DNA from: Apostichopus japonicus
Taxonomy: Eukaryota; Echinodermata; Holothuroidea; Aspidochirotida; Stichopodidae
Direction of reading: 5' to 3'
Assembly (NCBI RefSeq): GCF_037975245.1
Contig: NC_092569.1
Coordinates: 36,514,168-36,578,167 of the forward strand
DNA: 64,000 nucleotides
In this document: piece after piece, positions 25,501 through 34,106 of the stretch
How the letters are laid out: every line of letters starts with the position of its first letter
Position numbering within the stretch: the stretch's first letter is position 1
Notes under the pieces: model-generated
What the model saw: the letters and a program-made list of their open reading frames with translations, nothing else
The model's database searches: none
Told to the model about the DNA's origin: nothing
Made by a program: the position numbers and the translations under genes

Positions 25501-28500
25501 ATGATCAATTAGAGTCATTGTACTCTCAGTTTGCCGCGTAGCTACTGTTACCATTTGAGTCAGATTAAATATTCGAAGTTCAAGCTGCCATCTCCTATTC
25601 ACCTTTTTATCTAAGAGGTTAATATTAAAATCACCGACAATTATAATATCACTAAAATCTTTAAAAGGTGCTAGAAGCATATCGTGAAAACATTCATACC
25701 ATTGCGTATTAGAATCTGGTGGGCGATACATGATGCATAGCAGAACATTTCTAATATGGGGTAATATGAGTTCAATCCAAAATGCTTCAATTACGTCAAC
25801 TTCATACTCAGGATGTCTAAGAAACGGCCTTCCATGTTCAATATAGGCAGCCACGCCACCTCCATTCCCTTTTCTGTCTTTCCTTATAATATTATAGCCT
25901 GATATAGCTAATTCATAATCTTGGATTGAATCAGTTAAAAATGTTTCATTTAGGGCAAACACATTAATCTTTGTTTCTTGATTGTTCATGAGAGCCTGCA
26001 ACTGATCAACCTTTGGGAGTAGATGGCATATATTCAAAAATCCAGTCTGGAGCATATTGGACCTTCGCGTCTTTTTCTCATGGGGGTTTGGTGAATAGAT
26101 TCTCTCGGAATGGGGAGTGGATGTATTCAAATTTCGGCCAGATTGAGTTATTTCGCCCGACGCAGATATGTTCTGCGAGGGTATATTATGATCAGAATTA
26201 AAATTATTCAAATCAAATAACTTAGGAACATTAAAATTACCACTTAAAATGCAAAATTCATCGTTTAAAATGTTAGAAGCGGGAGAGTTCAAAATTATAA
26301 AATCATTGGACCTGTGGTATTTCAAATAGTCGATACTTTCCACCTTATACTTTTGTTTCACAGTACTTACGGCACTATCATCTTGGCCAAGATCCTATCG
26401 AAAATAACAATATCGTTCCTTGTGACCATAACGCGAGCAAACTCGGCACTGTAACGGTTGTTGGTGACGACAGGTTCGAATGTTGTGGTTATGCTCTCCA
26501 CAATTGTAGCAACCGCGTCGTGCTGATGGCGTATGATGTTGGTCATGATCATTATAGCTGGTTTTGTCTCGGTAATGGTTCTGGTAGTGGTATGGTGGGC
26601 GTTGGCGAATGAGTGGCATCATTGGTTCATGTCTAGTTGTTGGGCGACGGAAGTTGGGCGGTTGGTAACTCCTGGCATTCAGGCGATGATGGGGATTGCG
26701 ATCAGGTCCTACATGATTGCGGCGAGGATACTTTACACGAGGGCTCCTGTATTTCGATGGTTTGGGATTGCTGTGGATTTGATCTTCAGGAGTGGCTTTG
26801 TTGACTAGAGTTTGACAGTATATCGAGGGGATTGCTGTGAGGCGCTCTGCAAGTCTTACAGCTCCTTTGCGATTCAAGTGAACGTCGTCAGAGTACATTG
26901 ATCGGTCTATTCTTCCATCTGCGTACTTGAATGATAAGCTGTTTGCAATATATCGACAGTCTAGTTTCAGCATCAGCTCGTTCAGTTTGTTGTCAAGTTC
27001 CTCGATTTCAGGCGAATAGGCATCAAGTCTCGGGCATGGCCCAGACACGGTGATGAAGGGACCGTTCTCCGTTTTTGGAGTGGCTACCTGAAGAGTTGTA
27101 ATCATGTCCTCAAATTTTTCAAGAATTTCTGTAACGTCACTCCCGCTCGAAACATCATTCGTCCCCACATGAATAATCAGGTTCTGGATTTTCTCGAGGT
27201 CAATCTCATCAGTTAAGTCCATACGTATTGATTCGACAGACGCTCCGCGAATGCATCGCACAGTTGTGTTTTCGAAGGTTCCATTGTTGAAATCTCTTAA
27301 AATTGAATCTCCTATCAGTAAATTATGCCTTTGCTCTTGCTGTGGTTGTTTCTGAACGATGCTTGAATATGATTCTTCCAATGTCTCTTCCAATCCTTGG
27401 CGAGATTCAGGTATTTCCTGTAGCTCGTGTTTTTTTCTTTCATGTCGATTCAGAGTTTTCAGTTCTTCGATCTCCTTGAGAGCGTTATTCAGTCTTTGAA
27501 TGGTGTCTTGTAGGAGCTTTGGTAGTTTACGGCATGGTTGGCAGATCCATACTTTCGATTTAGGTGGCTGTTTCCTTAGACCAGCGCATTGGAGATGATA
27601 TCCTATTTGACAAAACGCACAAACGACATCTTTTTCCGGATCATTATCTGGATGTTGGCACTGTGGCAAGCAATTCGCTGTGGCTGATTGACTCTGAATA
27701 ATAGTGTCAGTGAGTTGTTCGGGTGCTGGATCCATTGTAAGTCGCTGGATTAGGTCTCCAACAATAACAGATCGATATTCAATGCGTTGGGTACTGCCGT
27801 ACTGGAAATGAATTACCGTGCACTGTTCTAGGAGACTAGGCTATACTATATAGCAGTGGAGGGCTGTTAGGCTGACGCACCGTAGGTATTCACAGTTACG
27901 TTAGAACTAGTCCATAAAATTATCAAAAAGTAAGAGTCAAAAACGATGAAAACAGCTGATAAAATGTTAAAAGCGAGGAACGAAGAAGATATTCCATTAA
28001 AAGAGCAATCAAATCGTGAACATTTCTATGAAAACGTCGTAAAAAATATCACATATACGTACCACGCGTGCGACCACAACTACGAACAACCGTTTATCTA
28101 TACACAGCCTCGACAATCTAGGGTTTCAGGAGATATTCATTCATTCATTCATTAGAGATTCATTCATTCATTGGAGATTCCTGTGATCCTTAACGCTTCT
28201 TGAAGATGTGTCAAGGGGGAGATTTCACAAATCACAATGGAACTGGAGGGAAATCAATTTATGGATCTAAATTTGAAGATGAAAACTTTACTCTACTACA
28301 TACACAACCAGGTGAATTGAATTTCATACTTTGCATGAATGAGAATTTATAGAAAACTTTTTAAATAATAGGTTACAATTATTTCTCTGTGAAGTGGTTT
28401 TTGAAAAGTTTTGTAAAGATTTGGAGAATCCTTGAAGAACCATGCTGCAGCATTACAATTTTTTTCGTAAACGAAATAAAATTTGAAGCTGTCTTCAAGG

Positions 28501-30115
28501 TTTATGGTTATTTTCATGATTCTCAAAGTAACAGAAATGTCGAGGAAAACAACTTATAACGCCATGAAAAATTGACCTGACTTGATTGAATATTTATATT
28601 CAGAATCATTCTGTATCCCCAGCTAAAAGACCACGTATATGATAGGTAAAATCAAGAAAAAAGTCAGAATTCCCTTTAACGTCTTGGATTATCATTGAAT
28701 CCTGTTTTGTAATTAATTCAAATATGCAAATATAACACAAGTTGCATTTTATTTCTCTTTTTTACCATTGATAGGTTTACTGTCTATGGCTAATTCTGGG
28801 CCTGGAACTAACGGCTCACAGTTCTTCATAACAACAGAAAAAGTACCTTGGTATGTAGTCAAACATTTGTTAATTTTTTTGTAGCAATAGCTCTGTTTAA
28901 CAAGAAGGGCATTGCTATAATGATAATTCAGTTAACTGAATCAGTGAAATACTAACAGGTTGAAAGCAATAGGCAACTAGTTCTAAAGGAGACACAGACC
29001 CAGCTATCATCTTAAGCTTTTATGACAGTGAACAACTTCCCCAAACAGCTAATAAAAATCTTTCTCTGTTTTTCAGACATGAGCTTTTTCCGCGAATTCG
29101 CGGAATATCCGTGATTTCTTTTCTACCTCGGGGACAAAAGCTATTATCCTAACACACTGTAGCATAAGCAAACTGGAGCCTATACCGCAAATTTTGCAAA
29201 GTTCAGTGAATTTTTTTTACCTCAGGTTCATCCCTGGTTTTTGAGATATCCTAGTTTAAAAGTCATGTCTGGGAGCTCTCCGTTTGTTATCTGTAATATC
29301 ATGAAGCCAGTAGAATCTGAAAACCTGGTACTTTATCTTTTGTTTATTTTTCATAAATTTCATATTTTCAGAATGTTGACAGTGTTTACATTGAAATCAA
29401 TGCTATAATTAGTCCCTGTTCAGTACTGTACTTCAGTATAATAGATTCAACATTTTCATGAGTTGCAAACCCATCTCCATGACAGGAATAAAACACTGTC
29501 ATAAATAATGAAAAACATAACAAAATGAAGCTAGTTTGGCTCTATGATGTCATATAAAGACATGCTCCAGTCCTCAGCCTTGTGGGTGAAGGAATATTTA
29601 ACCTGTGATATCTCCTAAATAGAATATGATTTTTCTTATTGTGCTTGTGGAAATAGTTCATCACAATTATCTTTATCACAAACTACAAATGATAATGGTT
29701 TGGTTTGCATCTCATGTAAGGTACTGAAAGAGGCAAATGATAACTTTAAGGCGACATCAACTTTGCAGGGGTAAGAGTACAGAGTCAACACAAGAACATT
29801 TCATGATTTGCCTGTAATGGTGATGGCAGTTTATTGTATTGTTGCTTATGCAGGTATGTCCTGCAGGTAAGTTATGCAGGTATGTAATGCAGGTGTGCTT
29901 TGTTACAGCTGACTCTCATTGCAATAATTTCTACAAAGATCTATTATAAGTTTTGTCATATTTTTGTTCTTTTTCGTAGGCTGGACAACAAACATGTTGT
30001 CTTTGGGGAGGTAATAGAAGGAATGGAAGTGGTACGAAAAATGGAAGCTGTTGGCTCCAAGTCAGGAAAACCCAAGGATAAAGTGATCATAACAAGATGT
30101 GGAGAACTTGTCTGA
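16506..30115 (+). CDS. PPIE: peptidyl-prolyl cis-trans isomerase E (cyclophilin E), 10 coding exons
   Basis: Exons: 16506-16542, 19012-19154, 19622-19648, 19958-20039, 20658-20779, 21236-21362, 22217-22296, 28206-28311, 28775-28850, 29980-30115. All introns are GT-AG, phases agree, and the sum is 936 nt (311 residues; family members are about 300). Residues ~9-86 are an RRM (RNP2 IVYVGGL across exons 1/2; RNP1 HRGFAFVEF). A charged linker (~97-148) precedes the cyclophilin domain (~150-310). This has [29 protein letters not shown], and the Trp and His of the cyclosporin/peptide pocket ([12 protein letters not shown], with the Trp codon split over exons 9/10), so an active prolyl isomerase is expected. 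Known family role: nuclear RNA-binding spliceosomal cyclophilin, also reported to act on MLL1. The start has a strong context (aaagATGG) and an upstream in-frame stop. Intron 7 is 5.9 kb because of a LINE. The gene is convergent with HMBOX1. Confidence 0.95.
17301..17529 (+). repeat. 42-bp minisatellite of palindromic units in PPIE intron 1
   Basis: About 5.5 copies of a unit reading GTGTCTGGCTATTCGCAGGG followed by CTGCCCTGCGAATAAGGTGT. Each unit contains TTCGCAGGGCTGCCCTGCGA(A), an almost perfect palindrome. Copies vary between TTCGCAGGG/CCCTGCGAA and TTCACAGGG/CCCTGTGAA forms. Single related copies lie nearby at 16732-16785. Confidence 0.9.
17637..17884 (-). mobile_element. tRNA-derived SINE in PPIE intron 1
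   Basis: The minus strand starts GGAGTGTATAGCCTAGTGGT and contains a pol III A box (TAGCCTAGTGGTTA, 17876-17863) and B box (GGTTCGATTCC, 17832-17822) at tRNA-like spacing. There is no matching acceptor strand after the B box, so it is not a tRNA gene. A ~150-bp tRNA-unrelated body follows, ending in a TATG/TACA-rich tail at 17637-17662. No target-site duplication is obvious. Confidence 0.75.
20392..20595 (+). repeat. ~50-bp tandem repeat in PPIE intron 4
   Basis: Four copies of a unit with ATCCCAACTAACTGAAATGA followed by ACATAAATCCCTTGCAT, lying 60-260 bases upstream of exon 5. Note CTAAC/CTGAAAT motifs, which resemble branch points; this may be incidental. Confidence 0.85.
23206..26361 (-). 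CDS. LINE ORF2: APE endonuclease and reverse transcriptase
   Basis: 1,051 codons without a stop. The endonuclease occupies about residues 105-335, with NETFLTD (catalytic Glu), [16 protein letters not shown] and LSDHFPIFF (catalytic Asp-His). The reverse transcriptase runs about 560-830, with [66 protein letters not shown] and the catalytic YADDTTFYA. The C-terminus has the usual [22 protein letters not shown] region. The enzyme nicks target DNA and primes cDNA synthesis from the nick. ORF2 begins about 34 bases after ORF1 ends, so reinitiation is likely. All catalytic motifs are present, which suggests recent activity. Confidence 0.92.
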   Translation of the reverse strand: MKQKYKVESIDYLKYHRSNDFIILNSPASNILNDEFCILSGNFNVPKLFDLNNFNSDHNIPSQNISASGEITQSGRNLNTSTPHSERIYSPNPHEKKTRRSNMLQTGFLNICHLLPKVDQLQALMNNQETKINVFALNETFLTDSIQDYELAISGYNIIRKDRKGNGGGVAAYIEHGRPFLRHPEYEVDVIEAFWIELILPHIRNVLLCIMYRPPDSNTQWYECFHDMLLAPFKDFSDIIIVGDFNINLLDKKVNRRWQLELRIFNLTQMVTVATRQTESTMTLIDHVYTTNESRLMNTIVPQIRLSDHFPIFFTWRLNNKVIRNKSHRSFKYRAIDRIDTAAFKSDLRNMLPIGPLPHECDVDKSLSCWHENFINVLNLHAPKKAKRVKREKQPRWFNKDINNAIKMRDRTKIKDPTAYRFWRNKVTCMIRAAKQNYFKEAIASNKGDSKAIWKVLRDAQSNNTGMVINHSPNILKVDGKIITDTRDIVEAFNKYFIEVCQTYLVNNQHNNCDTFPDVRKYVNAKLPQGETFNIPRVTEQYVLKYLQSLDPNKATGLDEISAHVLKISAIEITPSITRIINQSIDTEVFPCNWKEAKVIPSFKTESRHDLSNYRPIAILPILSKIIEKHVHLALSKHLNKFDLLRNTQSGFREKHSCETALLKVVDQWMESIDKGYILGTVFLDLSKAFDLVNHEIMVTKLRIYGVSNKAINWFKSYLVNRSQCTYLNGVLSSSRRIACGVPQGSILGPLLFLIYINDIDLTLEYCSADMYADDTTFYASDTSTINLNNKLQRDMEKVSAWCDRNKMAINTTKTKVLLMGSGQRLASLPDNANTLSVTLGGKILKTVKYEELLGVKINNNLSWHIQVDNVCKTVSNRLALLRRIQPYIDLNTKIIFYNGYVRPILDYCSIVWGTCGANDLQKLLHMQKAAARIITNSGRYESSTELFKMLKWHPVDTQIRIRRLIMMYKTMNGLSPNYLTQLFNFTHEIHNHNLRSTTQSNLYLKDGKTEYHKRRFSFIAAKEWNSLPAECKHAKSLPIFKRLVNEFFKS
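26395..27735 (-). CDS. LINE ORF1: PHD-like finger, SGNH esterase, zinc knuckles
   Basis: 446 codons. Residues ~19-70 hold a PHD-like C4HC3 finger ([15 protein letters not shown] ... WICQPC). Residues ~75-130 form a charged coiled-coil-like segment. Residues ~138-300 match an SGNH/GDSL esterase, with [11 protein letters not shown] (nucleophile block), [12 protein letters not shown] and [11 protein letters not shown] (the Asp-x-x-His pair). The C-terminus is basic and His/Arg-rich and ends in two CCHC knuckles ([14 protein letters not shown] and [14 protein letters not shown]). Esterase-bearing ORF1 is established for CR1-type LINEs. A nucleic-acid and membrane- or lipid-associated role is the family expectation, not shown here. 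Confidence 0.9.
   Translation of the reverse strand: MDPAPEQLTDTIIQSQSATANCLPQCQHPDNDPEKDVVCAFCQIGYHLQCAGLRKQPPKSKVWICQPCRKLPKLLQDTIQRLNNALKEIEELKTLNRHERKKHELQEIPESRQGLEETLEESYSSIVQKQPQQEQRHNLLIGDSILRDFNNGTFENTTVRCIRGASVESIRMDLTDEIDLEKIQNLIIHVGTNDVSSGSDVTEILEKFEDMITTLQVATPKTENGPFITVSGPCPRLDAYSPEIEELDNKLNELMLKLDCRYIANSLSFKYADGRIDRSMYSDDVHLNRKGAVRLAERLTAIPSIYCQTLVNKATPEDQIHSNPKPSKYRSPRVKYPRRNHVGPDRNPHHRLNARSYQPPNFRRPTTRHEPMMPLIRQRPPYHYQNHYRDKTSYNDHDQHHTPSARRGCYNCGEHNHNIRTCRHQQPLQCRVCSRYGHKERYCYFR
28128..28181 (+). repeat. short (ATTC)n tract before PPIE exon 8
   Basis: Two blocks of ATTC repeats separated by TAGAGATTC, just outside the 5' end of the antisense LINE and 25 bases upstream of the exon 8 acceptor. 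The acceptor itself is weak (cttcttGAAG|ATG). Confidence 0.8.
29851..29898 (+). repeat. 13-bp tandem repeat of splice-donor consensus in PPIE intron 9
   Basis: Four sense-strand motifs at a 13-base period: CAGGTATGT (29851), CAGGTAAGT (29864), CAGGTATGT (29877) and CAGGTGTGC (29890). The first three match the metazoan 5' splice-site consensus closely. The array sits 80-130 bases upstream of exon 10. Confidence 0.85.
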
Positions 30116-33100
30116 GAATGACAGAATGGTAAAGTCATTCAAACCCAGAGGAACGGTCCAGCTGGATATGGGCTGTGTCAAGCCCTGTTACAGTCAGGCC
30201 AATCATTGCAAAAACAGTTTTCCAGTTGCCTTAGACACATATGAATATTCATGACAAGACAGGCTTTGGTGGCACCTAAGTTTTATACTTTAATATACTG
30301 AGAAAAGTAACAACTTTGTCTTTAGAATTGTATATACCAGTGGTGTTGTTCCAGTAGATTGAAAGAAGTGAAACTTATGAATATTTATAAACTGTGTTGA
30401 ATATTCATATTAGGCATGGCAGAAGTAACAGTGAACTGCAGTAGGTCACATGGCTAGATGTTTTCACCAACATTGCTTCATTGTGTTAGGCTGAACAGTT
30501 GCATACACAAAGTGACGGACCAGCTAGACTTGCTCAAGCATCCAATTTGAATCTGAGGTGAGGATGACTTGCTTACAAACTGGGTTCTTTTTTCCTGAGA
30601 ATTTGAAAGTCTTTTCTTGGAAAAATCATTAGAAAGTGATGTATTTTCAGCCTATAGAGATGTATTAGAGTGATCAGTCACTGTGGTAGAGCTAATAACA
30701 TCACATTTATGATGAGTAATCTTATTGAAAGGGTCAATGTCCCTTTAAGAAATATCTCATAGGTGCATTCAAGACTTTCCAATTTGAAAAATAGTAGTCA
30801 TATGCCATGACTCATTTACAAACATTGATTGCTTATTAATCAGAACTTTTACAAAAGCTTGCTTGGACTTTTTGAATGTTTTCAAGATTCTTTCTCGTTC
30901 CATACTATTTTATAAGTTATCTGACCTTCAAATTTAATATTCCTCGAGTGGATATATTTTTGCAGTGTACTAGTTGATTCGGGTGAGTACATGCCCGATC
31001 ACATCATGTAACACAGGATCGTTGAGCTGACCTGGGCTTCACTAAAACCATTACTGAACTGATTGCTCGTGTTTATTCTTCATCATGTTAGTGTTTTCTC
31101 TGTACGAGCTCGATTTCTTACAGTAAAGTAGTAAGTCTTCATTCACCAATGGAATCCTGCATGGATATGAATACAAGTGTTCATATGTGACCACACACTG
31201 CACAGAATACAGTGAGCTGAATGTAACTGCTTGCTCCACATGAGGTAGTGTTCATGCCAAAAACAATATGACCTTTATTGACCCATTCAGCCCTGAACAT
31301 GATGTAATGGGTCTGTAGGAGGTAATGCTTTCTATTCTATGCTGCTTTGATCAAAAAGCAAAAAAAAGCTGTAAAGTATGAACAAAACATGATATAAATC
31401 AGTTGAGACTGTTTTATTAACTTATCAATTATAAAACATGAAACATAGAAATACAAAACTGTTACTAACCTACAAAATATTGCACTTTTCATCTCTTTGG
31501 TTTTAAAACATAAATATCTTTGGAGTAAACATGAGGAATACAAGATGAACAATAACAAGACTTACTCCTTTGGTGTATTGTTTTTTTTTTGTTTTTATTC
31601 GCCTTCCCTTTTTTTTGTCTTTATTATTCCTTATTTTAAAGTTCTATTTGGCTCCAATCTCTTAGCATGAAAACTAAGAAGAGTCAGTATGGTCAATCGA
31701 TGACACTTGTTTTATGCCATAGTGTCACTTCAGGTATTTAGATATATCGTTTAATGAGTTTTATTATTTTGAGATGGCGATGATGAAAGTTTCGCAGCTG
31801 TCAGTATGCCATAACATGTCACATGACTTTATTCATCCAGGGTGTATCCAAACTTAGTTCCAGGTTAACAATGCCTCATTCTTAAAGGTCATTAGTTTTG
31901 ACTCCAAATAATGGTCACTCATGCTCAAACTTGAACAATCATTTGACTACAACTCTCAAAATGATTGAATAATTAACTACTGCCTCAGAATGATTGAATA
32001 AGCAGTTTACTACCAGCCTCAGCATGAGTTTCTTCACTGAGACACTGAATGGTCTAATTTAACACTCCCAGATATCTGGAAATAATTGGAGCTTCACAAC
32101 CACCAGGAAACTACTTTTCAAACTTTTAGCCAATATTAATTAGATTTGGGATCAGTATTGATCACCTTTAGAGCAAGTTTTTTTTTTTTTTGTCTTTGGT
32201 CTGCCATTTTATAACACTTACTCAAAGTAAGAGACCAGTCTTAAACTTATTTTGGATCAAAGGAAGGGTGCTTGGCGATTATTTTATAATTCTTTCCAGT
32301 TCTCAACAAGTCCCCATCCGAGCCATGTTTACATATTATTAACCTCATGTTCAAGGAATTGTTTACAAATTTTAACAATTTGAAACCTTCATTATTTGAG
32401 ATAAAATATTACCCCAACCTAGTTATGTAACTTATTGGTATCTGGATAATCTCTCAAATTCAACTCAGAAAGCTGCTTTGGTGTAATACTTATCTTTAGA
32501 ACCACAAAACTTTTACAAATTAATCCAACTAATATGTAACATATCGAAATGTTGTATAAGTAAAATGATTATTTCACTGGATAACAAATATGTCTTTGAA
32601 AAACACATCATTTGCAGGATAATTGTCTGAGGAGTAACATCTTTCTAATGAAAAGAGCTTTCCCATCTGTTAGCAAAGAAGCTCATAAAGTCTGTTAACA
32701 TTCAAATTACATCAATAACTTATCAAGGTGAAGTGTGGTTGAGCATCTATCGAGGAATTTCATATTCAGAGCTAAACTTGTGTGGTCTGCTTACAGTAGG
32801 TCCACATGTAACAAACGTCGTTTAAATATAAAGCGACATTTCTTTACATTTAATATGGTAAAACTGGTAGCTAGGTCCATTGCGGTGTATCAATGGTTTC
32901 CAGTGTTGCCCTCAACATCCAAGACACATAAATATTGGTCACTTACATTTAAACTCCAAGGTACATATTACATCAAATGTGGAATTTGCTCTCTTGATGA
33001 TTTTTTGAAATGTCTAAATTAGCAGTCCTCAATGATTGTAAAACACTGAAGGTCAAATCCTTACAAAATGCTAGCAATTTTCAAGTGTTTAGGAGGGCTA

Positions 33101-33344
33101 AACTTCGAATCTGTGTTTGTTTGAATTTCTTTATTTACTTTACTTTTTTGGGGGGGGGGGGAGGCATGAAGGAACCATTGTAACAAGATTAAACAGAGTG
33201 ATGAAAGCTGACCATTCATTTGGTGTTCCTAGAATATTTGGAGGCAGTAATAAAGACATTGATGGTATGATTATAACAAAACATGTGTTAAAGCCAATAC
33301 ATCAAGACACTTCCATTATACTTCCTACTCATCTTTCAATCTTC
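30116..33344. other. region between convergent PPIE and HMBOX1
   Basis: Holds the PPIE 3' UTR and downstream DNA, and the far end of the HMBOX1 transcript. I see no further exon or element. A TTTATT at about 33131 is AATAAA on the minus strand and could end HMBOX1 mRNA just past its minisatellite. G-run at 33149-33161. Confidence 0.4.
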
Positions 33345-34106
33345 CTACTAGGGAGCCTGGCAGCTCCTTAGTGCCCCATCTCGTTGTTGATACTCCCTCT
33401 CAGCCTCATCGTGTAACATGGGAGCCTGGCAGCTCCTTAGTGCCTGATCACGTTGTTGAGACTCCATCTCAGCCTAATCATGTAACATGGGAGCCTGGCA
33501 GCTCCTTAGTGCCTGATCTCTTGAGACTCCATCTCAGCCTAATCATGTAACATGGGAGCCTGGCAGCTCCTTAGTGCCCGATCTCTATGTTGATACTCCA
33601 TCTCAGCCTAATCATGTAACATGGGAGCATGGCAGCTCCTTAGTGCCCGATCACGTTGTTGAGACTCCATCACAGCCATCATGTAACATGGGAGCCTGGC
33701 AGCTCCTTAGTGCCCGATCTCTTTGTTGATACTCCATCTCAGCCTAATCATGTAACATGGGAGCCTGGCAGCTCCTTAGTGCCCGATCTCTTCACTGAGA
33801 CTCCATCTCAGCCTAATCATGTAACATGGGAGCCTGGCAGCTCCTTAGTGCCCGATCTCTTTGTTAAGACTCCCTCTCAGTCTAATCATGTAACATGGGA
33901 GCCTGGCAGCTCCTTAGTGACTGATCTCTTTCTTGAGACTCCATCTCAGCCTAATCATGTAACATGGGAGAATGGCAGCTCCTTAGTGCCAGATCTCTTT
34001 GTTGGGACTCCATCTCAGCCTAATCATGTAACATGGGAGCCTGGCAGCTCCTTAGTGCCTAATCTCTTTGTTTGAGACTCCATCTCAGCCTAGTCATGTA
34101 ACATGG
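33345..34106 (-). repeat. 69-bp minisatellite that includes the HMBOX1 stop codon
   Basis: Eleven copies of a unit with TGGGAGCCTGGCAGCTCCTT and CATCTCAGCCTAATCATGTA (plus strand). The unit is 69 bp (23 codons), which is why an artefactual open frame runs along the plus strand. On the minus strand each unit contains ATG TTA CAT GAT TAG. The copy at the right edge is the real last four codons and stop of HMBOX1 (34106-34090). The rest is the HMBOX1 3' UTR. Confidence 0.93.

Larger units (their letters stand above)
23011..28125 (-). mobile_element. CR1-group LINE with both ORFs open, antisense in PPIE intron 7
   Basis: On the minus strand: a 5' UTR (about 28125-27736), ORF1 (27735-26395), a short gap, ORF2 (26361-23206), then a ~190-bp AT-rich 3' UTR ending around 23011 with a CATAATAATA tail and no poly(A). 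The architecture (esterase and zinc-finger ORF1; APE endonuclease plus reverse transcriptase ORF2; short simple-repeat tail) is that of the CR1 group. Both exact ends are estimates, since I found no target-site duplication. It makes up most of the 5.9-kb intron. Confidence 0.88.

Noticed and set aside
33656-34075. 139-codon repeat-protein-like frame on the plus strand (HVTWEPGSSLVPDLF units)
   Set aside because: Caused by the 69-bp period of the minisatellite. It lies antisense to HMBOX1's 3' end and has no flanking exon structure.
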